A DNA stretch of 64,000 nt from Yponomeuta sedellus (Eukaryota > Arthropoda > Insecta > Lepidoptera > Yponomeutidae): positions 18,646,035-18,710,034 of the forward strand of contig OW203723.1 of NCBI GenBank assembly GCA_934045075.1. The letters are read 5' to 3'. This document shows positions 56,077 to 64,000 of the stretch, in pieces. The translations under genes and the position numbers were made by a program. The stretch's first letter is position 1. Every line of letters starts with the position of its first letter. The notes beneath the pieces were generated by a model that was not told the origin of the DNA, searched no databases, and saw nothing but the letters and a program-made list of their open reading frames with translations.

Positions 56077-56272
56077 TGATTTTTAATGCACTAACCCGTG
56101 ACATATCCGTACGTAATACAGAGAATAATGTAAAGAGGTTCGAAATTTCACTGATAACGGTTAGTCGCCCATTAGCTCAGTTGGAAAGAGCGCTGGCACG
56201 GACAGTCAGAGGTCGTGGGTTCGAATCTCGGCGTGGGTGGAATTTTTAGCCTCTAAATAGGTTTTTAAGATA
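56077..56272 (+). mobile_element. tRNA-SINE family T, copy with internal deletion
   Basis: AATGCACTAACCCGTG joins directly to CCGTACGTAATACAGAGAAT, then the tRNA-like part at about 56166-56240 (TTAGCTCAGTTGG, GGTTCGAATCTC) and the tail. The middle body block of the 308-bp unit is missing. Confidence 0.75.
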
Positions 56273-56307
56273 AAAATACCCAAAACCGATTTGCGTACGT
56301 GAAACGA

Positions 56308-56925
56308 CTAATGAATGTTGATGAAGCAAAATGAATCTGTCAAGATCGTGGCAAGCGGCAGACTGTCTCTGCCTACCCCACCGGGCGTGAGTTTATGTTA
56401 AGTTAACACAGAGGTTGACTATTACACTCACGTACAGTTATTTTATTGTATTCTTACTGCATACACCATAAACTTACGCCTATGGGATTTGTAGGTAGCC
56501 ATAGACGAGTGGGCTTGCCCCTTGCCGCGATCCTGTCAAACCTTTTTCGTTTTATAATTTATTTTTTATGGTTTTACTACGTCCCTGTCAGCCATTATAT
56601 GAAAATGAAAATTCATACTCAGACTAGTTCACACTCTAAGAGTTATTTGAATTTCGTATTATTTCGTAAATGCTACGACTATGGTAGCACTATTTGGGAA
56701 CAAACAGCCGTTCGACGACCGGAATGGGAGGCTCTGGTGAAAACCAGAGTGAAAGATTTTGGAGAGAATCGCTGCTCTGAACTATATGCTCGACGCAATG
56801 AACTGAAAGCACGCCCACCCTGTGCTATCATCTATAACTACTGCAATGGTGTGCTCACCTGTCCGCATTGTGCGCAGACATTCATTAACAAGATCGGCTA
56901 TGTTAGCCATGCACGAGCACACTGA
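56308..56925 (+). pseudogene. LINE polyprotein C-terminus with a C2H2 finger
   Basis: From about 56640 one frame gives YDYGSTIWEQ, RRPEWEALVKTRVKDFGENR and LYARRNELKARPP, ending in a classic finger LTCPHCAQTFINKIGYVSHARAH (two Cys, two His) before the stop at 56923-56925. A zinc finger after an R-x-x-W region is a typical C-terminus of insect LINE endonuclease-RT proteins. Upstream, 56308-56400 carries DRGKW-type remnants also seen at 31360. RT and endonuclease domains are missing. The possible alternative, a tiny host zinc-finger gene, is less likely given the repeat context. Confidence 0.6.
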
Positions 56926-57213
56926 AGCAGCCGAAGCGGTCGCCGTGGCCGAAATCGGTCGAAGAATATACGTACGATATTTATATGGGTATTTTGTTAT
57001 TACTTTGTTATTTTGTTCTATTGTGGGCTAGAATAATAAACGTGCTTAGACTTTCCATAACATTATGTTTTAGTTATTACAGAGTTCCGTCATTATTATT
57101 GTCTAAAACTATTAATTATGTGTAGTACTCGTGTTAACCTTAGAAAATACTATTATTAAGTTTTTTTTTTAATTTTTTCAATTTAAGTTTAAAGTTATTT
57201 ATTTACTTATTAT

Positions 57214-57521
57214 TAAAAACCTATTTAGAGGCTAAAAATTTCACCCATGCCGGGATTCAAACCCGCAACCTCTGGCTATCCGTACCAGCGCTCTACCAAT
57301 TGAGCCAATGGGCGACTCACGGCATCAGTGAAATTTCGAACCTCTTTACAATATTCTCTGTATTACGTACAGGCAGCGACATCTGACTTAAGCAAATTGC
57401 ATTACTTACAGCCCCGACTACCTACTTTGCAGTTAGGTTTAACATCGGAACGATATCACTGTACCCACATGATTACACTATTTTTATTTTTAATGCACTA
57501 ACCCGTGCTAAGGAACAAATT
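57214..57521 (-). mobile_element. tRNA-SINE family T, inverted unit A
   Basis: A full 308-bp unit on the minus strand: tail, tRNA-like part, body with GCAGCGACATCTGACTTAAG, and the edge block AATGCACTAACCCGTGCTAA. It abuts a second inverted unit. Confidence 0.85.
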
Positions 57522-57673
57522 TAAAAACCTATTTAGAGGCTAAAAATTTCACCCATGCCGGGATTCGAACCCGCAACCTCTGGCTATGGTTAGGTTAGGT
57601 TAGGTCGCTGCAGTTAGGTTTAACATCGGAACGATATCACTGTACCCACATGATTACACTATTTTTATTTTTA
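57522..57673 (-). mobile_element. tRNA-SINE family T, inverted unit B, deleted
   Basis: Runs from the tail to CCTCTGGCTAT and then jumps through GGTTAGGTTAGGTTAGGTCG to the edge of the body (GTTAGGTTTAACATCGG). About 150 bp of tRNA-like part and body are missing, with four TTAGG units at the join. Confidence 0.85.
57584..57605. repeat. Interstitial TTAGG repeat (about 4 units) at a deletion join
   Basis: TTAGG is the usual insect telomere repeat. The adjoining body sequence naturally contains GTTAGGTTT, so local slippage or microhomology repair is an equally simple origin. Confidence 0.7.
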
Positions 57674-58625
57674 ACGGGTTAGTGCATTAAAAATAAAAAT
57701 AGTGTAATCATGTGGGTACAGTGATATCGTTCCGATGTTAAACCTAACTGCAAAGTAGGTAGTCGGGGCTGTAAGTAATGCAATTTGCTTAAGTCAGATG
57801 TCGCTGCCTGTACGTAATACAGAGAATATTGTAAAGAGGTTCGAAATTTCACTGATGCCGTGAGTCGCCCATTGGCTCAATTGGTAGAGCGCTGGTACGG
57901 ATAGCCAGAGGTTGCGGGTTCGAATCCCGGCATGGGTGAAATTTTTAGCCTCTAAATAGGTTTTTAAATTTGTTCCTTAGCACGGGTTAGTGCATTAAAA
58001 ATAAAAATAGTGTAATCATGTGGGTACAGTGATATCGTTCCAATGTTAAACCTAACTGCAAAGTAGGTAGTCGGGGCTGTAAGTAATGCAATTTGCTTAA
58101 GTCAGATGTCGCTGCCTGTACGTAATACAGAGAATATTGTAAAGAGGTTCGAAATTTCACTGATGCCGTGAGTCGCCCATTGGCCCAATTGGTAGAGCGC
58201 TGGTACGGATAGCCAGAGGTTGCGGGTTCGAATCCCGGCATGGGTGAAATTTTTAGCCTCTAAATAGGTTTTTAAATTTGTTCCTTAGCACGGGTTAGTG
58301 CATTAAAAATAAAAATAGTGTAATCATGTGGGTACAGTGATATCGTTCCGATGTTAAACCTAACTGCAAAGTAGGTAGTCGGGGCTGTAAGTAATGCAAT
58401 TTGCTTAAGTCAGATGTCGCTGCCTGTACGTAATACAGAGAATATTGTAAAGAGGTTCGAAATTTCACTGATGCCGTGAGTCGCCCATTGGCCCAATTGG
58501 TAGAGCGCTGGTACGGATAGCCAGAGGTTGCGGGTTCGAATCCCGGCATGGGTGAAATTTTTAGCCTCTAAATAGGTTTTTAAATTTGTTCCTTAGCACG
58601 GGTTAGTGCATTAAAAATAAAAATA
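57674..58625 (+). mobile_element. Tandem array of tRNA-SINE family T, 308-bp period
   Basis: Three complete units head to tail. Markers repeat at exact 308-bp steps: the tRNA-like parts start at 57867, 58175 and 58483. Units differ at single bases (for example GGCTCAATTGG in the first, GGCCCAATTGG in the others). Together with units A and B in opposite orientation it makes an inverted arrangement centred near 57674. Confidence 0.95.
57867..57938 (+). ncRNA. tRNA-like sequence in tandem unit 1
   Basis: 72 nt that fold roughly as a tRNA: acceptor GCCCAT/ATGGGT, D arm GCTC/GAGC, anticodon stem CTGGT/GCCAG with loop ACGGATA, T loop TTCGAAT. A box TGGCTCAATTGG and B box GGTTCGAATCC are good matches to the Pol III internal promoter. 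Position 33 is C instead of the normal U and the T-stem has a mismatch, so it is a SINE promoter and not a working tRNA. The same applies to 58175-58246 and 58483-58554. Confidence 0.65.
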
Positions 58626-58789
58626 GTGTATACTTATTATTATTTATCAAATTGTAATTTATTTTGTTTCTTCTATTGTTAATTAATTTTAATTTAAAAA
58701 AAATATGGATGCAATGTCTGAATAAATTTATTGAATTGAATTATTGTCTTTAACACTATTGTTTATTTAAAATACCTACAATTCTATCT

Positions 58790-58912
58790 AATAATGCAAC
58801 CTATAATATGTCCCACTGCAGCACACAGGATTTCCTAGGAGACGGTCTTAATCACCACGCGTGCCCAAATGAACAGATCCAACACTCAGGTTTCCTCACG
58901 ATGTTTTATCTG
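58790..58912 (-). mobile_element. SINE remnant
   Basis: TATGTCCCACTGCAGCACAC, GGATTTCCTAGGAGACGG and CAGGTTTCCTCACGATGTTT in the order of the family at 61620-61860; the head is missing. Confidence 0.5.
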
Positions 58913-59159
58913 AATTGAAAGTGTGGTGAAGGTATGTAAGAGAATGCTAGAAGATGTATGAAAGGTAGTGCTCTGATACAATATTGTAACGCTTTGGTGT
59001 AATTTTACTGTTATGTTACAATATTCATGTAAATAAATGAATAAATAAATCTCCTAAAAATCACTTGTTCTATGATAGAATAACTGCGGTGACATGTCTC
59101 CTGTCAAAATTGATTTTATATCTTGAAAATTACTGATAAATAAATAACTGAAAATAATC

Positions 59160-59190
59160 AATTTGGTTATAATAATATTATAACCAAATT
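59160..59190. repeat. Hairpin, 14-bp arms
   Basis: AATTTGGTTATAAT and its exact complement around a 3-nt centre, just left of a 5S-SINE fragment. Confidence 0.85.
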
Positions 59191-59194
59191 TATG

Positions 59195-59237
59195 TACTCC
59201 GTGCCCCAGCAGTGCGGACGTACAAGGGTTGATAACG
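59195..59237 (+). mobile_element. 5S-SINE family S, extreme 3' fragment
   Basis: GTGCCCCAGCAGTGCGGACG and TACAAGGGTTGATAACGA, opposite in orientation to the full copy that begins 46 bp further on. Confidence 0.75.
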
Positions 59238-59282
59238 AACGAACTATCTAACATTACTCTTTATCTGGGAAAACTCTTAATT

Positions 59283-59651
59283 CGTTATCAACCCTTGTAT
59301 GTCCCCACTGCTGGGGCACGGGTCTCTTCCTACATCGCAGGAAGGTTAGGCCATACTCCACCACGGGGGCCAAGTCCGGGTTGGTGGAGGATTGTAAGAC
59401 AGTGGCGAGCCTTACTGTCAGAAGTTATCAAGCCACCCATAAGGCCTCTGACATGGCTTAACGACTGCCATTATATAACAGCTGGCACCAACGGCTTAAC
59501 GTGCCTTGCGAAGCACGGAAGCGCTCGGAAAAATGCCACTAGCGGTAGTCACGGGACGCTCACCCATCCCGTACCTGACCGCGCCTGTTGTTGCTTAACC
59601 ATGTGATTGATTCCAATCACTCGGTTCGCCTAGGCCACGAGCGCTTCAACG
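59283..59651 (-). mobile_element. Full-length 5S-SINE family S with 11-bp target duplication
   Basis: 369 bp flanked by AACTCTTAATT (59272-59282 and 59652-59662). Read on the minus strand, the head follows 5S rRNA: ACCGAGTGATTGG, GGTTAAGCAAC, GCGCGGTCAGGTACGGGATG and GGGTGAGCG. Next comes a junction (AGTGGCATTTTTCCGAGCG), a body with a short stem (CGTGC TTCGCAAG GCACG), and the 3' end ACATACAAGGGTTGATAACG with no poly(A). 5S-derived SINEs (SINE3) are established in other animals. This copy is complete and has the duplications of LINE-driven retroposition. Confidence 0.9.
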
Positions 59652-59744
59652 AACTCTTAATTACTGTCTCTTTTATATCTGCTTTGTAATATTATATTTG
59701 TTTAGTCACTAGGCTTCCTAAAGATTAAATAAATAAAAAGGTTA

Positions 59745-59812
59745 AAATGCAGCTATTTGAACCCAGGACCTCCCAATTGAGAAGGGAGCGTTCTACCGCT
59801 CCCTCATACAAA
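59745..59812 (-). other. tRNA-like sequence, probable SINE head
   Basis: On the minus strand: GAGGGAGCGGTAGAACGCTC, anticodon-arm-like CTCCC/GGGAG, and a B-box-like GGTTCAAATAG. The acceptor stem is not convincing, so it is not a tRNA gene. Confidence 0.45.
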
Positions 59813-60450
59813 TACCTTGTCAAAGTCAAAACATTCAATTTGTCATACATCATGCTAGAAGAGGTTCATGTGACAAGGTACTAACGCATTTACATGTTAG
59901 TGCACGCGACTGTACGTACTCTACACAAAAGTACATAATTTACGTACATTTCGTAATATGTAAGATACAAAGGAAACACATCGGAAAATGCTCTTTGTTT
60001 GTGGTAGTCAAGCGCTAGTCATTGCCCTTATACGAGTGCAATAAAGTTGCAATAAAATTAGCTCTCGGTAGCTCGCAGGGAAAATTCCACGACCGCTGTC
60101 AGCGAGCCAAGAGTGCGGTATCGTATCTACTGCACATGCAAATGGTTACTACGCCACATTCAATCTCCTTTTAAACTGAGAAAAGTTTACAAATTGGATA
60201 ATTGAATATTGCTGTCTTAGGCCCACTTACTTCAGCCCCGGTTAGCTGATTTAACTCGAGTTACTTAGCATGCGATTATTTGTAGAATATAATAAGCTTT
60301 CGTCCTTGCGATCTGAATTCGCACTCAAACGGGGTTGACAGGGTTTATACACACTTTATTGACACGACTTTTTTTACTATAAACAAACACTCACAACACT
60401 CTTAAAAAAATCAGTCGATATCAACCCACAGCCGTCCGACTGTGGAATGC

Positions 60451-60660
60451 ACGTTATCAACCCTTGTATGTCCCCACTGCTGGGGCACGGGTCTCTTCCT
60501 GCATCGCAAGAAGGTGAGGCCATACTCCACCACGGGGGCCAAGTCCTAGTTGGTGGAGGATTGTAAGAGAGTGGCGGGCCTAACTGTCTAAAGTTATCAA
60601 GCCGGCCATAATTTCGCTGACAAGGCTTAACGACTGCCATTACATGACCGCCGGCACCAA
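60451..60660 (-). mobile_element. 5S-SINE family S, 5'-truncated copy
   Basis: TTATCAACCCTTGTATGTCC to TTACATGACCGCCGGCACCA. It ends exactly where the tandem array to the right begins. Confidence 0.8.
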
Positions 60661-60687
60661 TGAAATGAAATTTTATGTTTGATTTTC

Positions 60688-61454
60688 TGAAATTTGACTG
60701 TCTGTGAAGTTCAATAGGTTTACTCGTGATAAGTACACAAATATCGTCTCCTATGCGAAGTGACTGACATTTGACTGTCTGTGAAGTTCAATAGGTTTAC
60801 TTGAGATAGATACAAGATACCGTCTCGTATGCGAAGTGAGTGACATTTGACTGTCAGTGAAGTTCAATTGTACTTGAGATTAGTACACAAATCGTATGTC
60901 AAGTGACTGACATTTGACTGTCAGTGAAGTTCAATAAGTTTACTCGAGATAGGTTCACAGATATCGTTTCGTATGCGAAGTGACTGACATTTGACTGTCA
61001 GAGAAGTTCAATAGGTTTACTCGAGATTGGTACATAGATACCGTTTCGTATGCGAAGTGAGTGACATTTCACTGTCAGTGAAGTTCAATTGTACTCGAGA
61101 TTAGTACACAAATCGAATGTCAATTGACTGACATTTGACTGTCAGTGAAGTTCAATAAGTTTACTCTAGATAGGTTCACAGATATCGTCTCGTATGCGAA
61201 ATGACTGACATTTGACTGTCAGAGAAGTTCAATAGGTTTACTCGAGATTGGTGCATAGATACCGTCTCGTATGCGAAGTGAGTGACATTTTACTGTCAGT
61301 GAAGTTCAATTGTACTCGAGATTAGTACACAAATCGTATGTCAAGTGACTGACATTTGACTTTCAGTGAAGTTCAATAGGTTTAATCGAGATATGTTCAC
61401 AGATATCGTCTCGTATGCGAAGTGACTGACATTTGACTGTCGGTGAAGTTCAAT
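60688..61454. repeat. Tandem array with trimeric higher-order structure
   Basis: Eleven monomers marked by TGACATTTGACTGTCAGTGA or near variants at 60688, 60765, 60841, 60908, 60985, 61062, 61129, 61206, 61283, 61350 and 61427. Spacings are 77, 76, 67, 77, 77, 67, 77, 77, 67, 77, a repeated trimer of about 221 bp. The 67-bp monomers share TTCAATTGTACT and ACACAAATCG and lack the GTCTCGTATGCG part. Each monomer contains the small palindrome CTGACA-TTTGAC-TGTCAG. Confidence 0.95.
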
Positions 61455-61614
61455 GGTAGGGAAGCAGTCAGCTGCAATCAAAGTTGAAAGCTTGACAGAA
61501 TCAATTCAATTTCATTGTATCCGGATAGCAAAGATAGGCATTCACACCGTATAGACTTAAAGCAAACGGTCCACGAGGCTATAAAATACTAATTTTATAG
61601 TAATGACTCGTATT

Positions 61615-61862
61615 TTTTAAATTTTTTATGCAGTCTATATACGTCCCACTGCAGGGCACAGTCCATCTCTCAGAAAGATAGCCCACCGCCAGTTCGCAAT
61701 TTTAAGCGCGGAGGTAGTTGATCACCTCAGACAATCAGGTTTCCTTCTTTTTCTTCACGGAAAACTTAGAAATCAAAGTAATTGGTACATGCCGGGATTC
61801 GAACCCACGACCACGGCTGAGAAGCCGGTGCTCTACCACTTTACTACAATCACTGTACAAGA
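61615..61862 (-). mobile_element. tRNA-headed SINE, nearly full length
   Basis: On the minus strand the head at about 61790-61858 is tRNA-like (AGTAAAGTGGTAGAGCACCG, anticodon arm CGGCTTCTCAGCCG, B box GGTTCGAATCCC). It is followed by GGCATGTACCAATTACTTTG, the GAGGTGATCAACTACCTCCG block and the 3' end GTGCCCTGCAGTGGGACGTA. Fragments of the same family lie at 19505, 26458, 30046 and 58790. Confidence 0.75.
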
Positions 61863-62149
61863 ATCCTAAATACTAATAATGTTGAATAATAATAAGTTAT
61901 ACATAACACGCAATTAGATTCGTCCGTAAAAGTGTGCATTGTGAACAAGAAGTAGCTTGCAACACGTGGTTAGATAAAAACGGATAGCAAGGAACGATAT
62001 GATAGCTGATGTATTGTTATGATAAAGCGGAATCGTCGATATCTATTGTAAGAAATCGATTGAATCATAATTAAAGTTATCTTAATCGTACATTATATAG
62101 GTAATTTTAATTTTCTAACAGTCATTAATTATAATTATAGTCGCTAATC

Positions 62150-62580
62150 ATGACATAAAAAATAACATGTACAAAGGTGAGCTCATCTCTGAATGAGATT
62201 TCTTCCAGCAAACCTTTGAGAGTCGGAGAAGCAGTAACAAGCGGGCCTATATAAGTGTACAAAATATACCACATAAATATTGAATAACCTACCTAACTAT
62301 GGGAAAATAAGTAAACTACATAAACTAAAATATGAAGAAAAAACTACATAAATATATAGCTCGATATTATGACATAGATACATAATGCTCTTTCAACCGC
62401 TTTCTTAAACGTACCAACAGTGGAATTAGCGCATATCTTCTGTGGCAGCGCGTTCCAGGGCCTGACCGAATGGACCGTAATTATATGTTCATTAAAGGCC
62501 TGCGCAGACGAGGGATTTATGTCCCTAAGGGACAAAAGACCCGGAATCGTAAAAAATGTCCTCCAAGTACTTGTCACGGA
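62150..62580 (-). mobile_element. 5'-truncated LINE, broken by a MITE
   Basis: Minus-strand 3' UTR (AACATGTACAAAGGTGAGCT, CATCTCTGAATGAGATTTCT) then a coding remnant at about 62375-62496 with HSVRPWNALPQKICANSTVG and TFKKAVERAL, the C-terminal pattern of the common LINE family. The frame beyond 62497 runs into MITE M5 and is not genuine. Confidence 0.7.
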
Positions 62581-62882
62581 CTCAACGCCTACGGTGTGCG
62601 ATCATTTGTTCCCCGGAAATTTCCCTCAATTGAGTGAAGCGTGGAACGCTGTGGAAGCAAATATTCTGAGATTACATTGTGTTGTAATTTACATGAAGTT
62701 GAAATAGAAACACATAACACCGAACTTTTGTCCAGTCCGGTCTCTTGCTGTCTTCGATAAAGGGACTTTTTGGACGGGGTACTTTTAGTCCTCTGTGTGC
62801 GTTATTCGATACAATTTATAAGAGATCTATATCGACGGACAAAAAAGTACCCGGGGCATAGTCCATTGTCTGCGCAGGCCCT
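62497..62882. mobile_element. MITE family M5 inserted in a LINE
   Basis: Ends GGCCTGCGCAGAC at 62498 and the complement GTCTGCGCAGGCC at 62868-62880, with TAAA on both outer sides. The interior contains GGGACAAAAGACCCGG and GGACAAAAAAGTACCCGGGG, further partial inverted blocks. No coding capacity. Confidence 0.7.
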
Positions 62883-63179
62883 AAATCTATTACATCTACC
62901 ATCACATTTAACAACGATTCGTTAAGTTAACCACTTTCACGACCATCTTACAAAAACAGCAAGTACCGTCAGGTTTTGGTTTCACAAAACTTATACATAA
63001 CAAATTGAAGGTAAGTTGTCGTTTACATGGTCTTTAAAATTAATAAGTAAAACTACTGTCGACGGCAGATCAAACTTAACAAAGTCACCCGTAACGCAAC
63101 CGAGTAGAATGTGCGCGTATAAAAGTTGATGTGCTGTCTACGTATAAATAAGTAAATTCCACTCGACGCAACAATTTGT
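62883..63179. other. Unassigned intergenic DNA
   Basis: Nothing recognised. Confidence 0.4.
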
Positions 63180-63475
63180 CCTGGTCCCAAGCCTGACTAC
63201 CCTGTAATAATATATTAAGGGGTTTAATCGCGACAGATAATCGCGATTAGACCCATTTAATAAAATACTATGTATGAATATTGTAAATCATTAAGAAATA
63301 CTAGAATATCCTGTGCTAAGGCAATCAGGGAAGGACTTCACAAACATGGAAATACACCCAGATTGACGCCATTTGTATAAATGTACGGCGTCCAAGTGGG
63401 CTTCAAACCGATGACCCCCGGCATGATCATTCGCCGTGATGGCAACAGACCAACGCGCCAGACAAAGTAAGTCAG
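63180..63475. mobile_element. Dispersed family D copy carrying a 46-bp MITE M4 remnant
   Basis: CCTGGTCCCAAGCCTGACTA, TCCTGTGCTAAGGCAATCAG and GGCGTCCAAGTGGGCTTC follow the order at 46430 and 18293. Between the first two blocks lies 63215-63260, TTAAGGGGTTTAATCGCG to ATCGCGATTAGACCCATTTAA-type ends, flanked by TA on both sides; this is MITE M4 reduced to its two ends. Confidence 0.65.
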
Positions 63476-64000
63476 GCAGGTACGCGAGAAATTATGCTTA
63501 AATAGACGCAATCGACTTAAACCTGTGGTAGGAACCTTCCAGTGATTTCTATCAAAACAATCTAAGGTCAGGCCAATCTTCGTGTCCTAATTTTAGAAGC
63601 TACATTTAATTAAAGTCATCGTGCAATAACCCAACACGGTGATAAGCCTCATCAACATCGGCTGTTGTGATTGCAACAGCCGTTTTGCTGTACTGAACCT
63701 ATAAAGCCGGCGCCTCACTTAGCCACTTGAACATTCGCGTAATTGGCAAATATTGACCATCCATTGCCGGGTTCTCTAACGAACCTTTAGCATTGATTGT
63801 GTAAAACCTACAAAATTTTATACATCGTCGGCAAATACACGAATATGAAAGCGAATAGCGAAGTGAACCAGCAGCATAATGATTGTTATGTATGACACTT
63901 TGTTTGCGCGTGAACTCGTAGAGTTCACGGCTACACGTGGTGATAATGCTCGCGATTATCATTCGCTTATGAATAATTATCGTACTTAATGTAATTGCGA
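63476..64000. other. Unassigned DNA at the right edge
   Basis: No gene, RNA or repeat recognised. The 87-codon minus-strand frame at 63699-63962 has no family motif. Confidence 0.45.

Noticed and set aside
57867..57938. Functional tRNA gene
   Set aside because: The cloverleaf has mismatches in the T and acceptor stems and C at position 33. The sequence is embedded in a 308-bp repeat unit with many dispersed copies.
57987..58549. Two 84-codon minus-strand frames, nearly identical
   Set aside because: They are shadows of the tandem SINE units and differ by exactly one period of 308 bp.
60688..61454. Regular repeats that could suggest a CRISPR array
   Set aside because: The spacers are as similar to each other as the repeats; it is a tandem array in a eukaryotic genome.

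Overview
This window looks like a piece of an insect nuclear genome, most likely a moth or butterfly. The density of genes is very low, the DNA is AT-rich with introns, and most of what can be recognised is dispersed repeats of lepidopteran type: tRNA-headed SINEs, short fold-back MITEs and non-LTR retrotransposon tails ending in TATC/TCTTA-type microsatellites instead of poly(A). There are no operons, ribosome binding sites or other bacterial signals. The species cannot be named from the sequence.

Only one host protein gene is supported. It is a two-exon gene on the + strand (TATA box about 14627, start codon 14809, intron 14871-16675, stop 17138, poly(A) signal 17290). Its deduced product of about 174 residues belongs to the Spot14/MID1IP1 family, which in vertebrates modulates acetyl-CoA carboxylase polymerisation and lipogenesis. 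A second TATA motif in an almost identical context lies at 53-60 at the left edge. CpG-rich blocks at about 985-1330 and 48095-48350 may be promoters of genes outside the window or not resolved here.

The largest element is a complete BEL/Pao LTR retrotransposon at 39072-45716. It has two 196-bp LTRs with no difference seen, a 5-bp target duplication (GAGGG), a primer-binding-site candidate and all the expected gag, protease, RT, RNase H and integrase blocks, but three reading-frame breaks.

The rest is a mosaic: (a) at least twelve copies of a SINE with a 5S rRNA-like head, the best one full length at 59283-59651 with an 11-bp target duplication; (b) a tRNA-headed element repeated head-to-tail with a 308-bp period at 57674-58625, next to inverted copies, and as a 94-bp-arm palindrome at 53851-54042; (c) a degraded 1.3-kb DNA transposon at 7559-8872 with inverted ends, clustered sub-terminal motifs and the C-terminal part of a DUF7869-like protein; (d) a tandem array at 60688-61454 whose monomers alternate 77, 77, 67 bp, giving a 221-bp trimeric higher-order repeat; (e) MITEs, small near-perfect hairpins, a long TTTA microsatellite and LINE 3' ends. 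From about 10 to 13.8 kb, 24.6 to 25.9 kb, 46 to 48 kb and 62.9 to 64 kb little or nothing could be identified.
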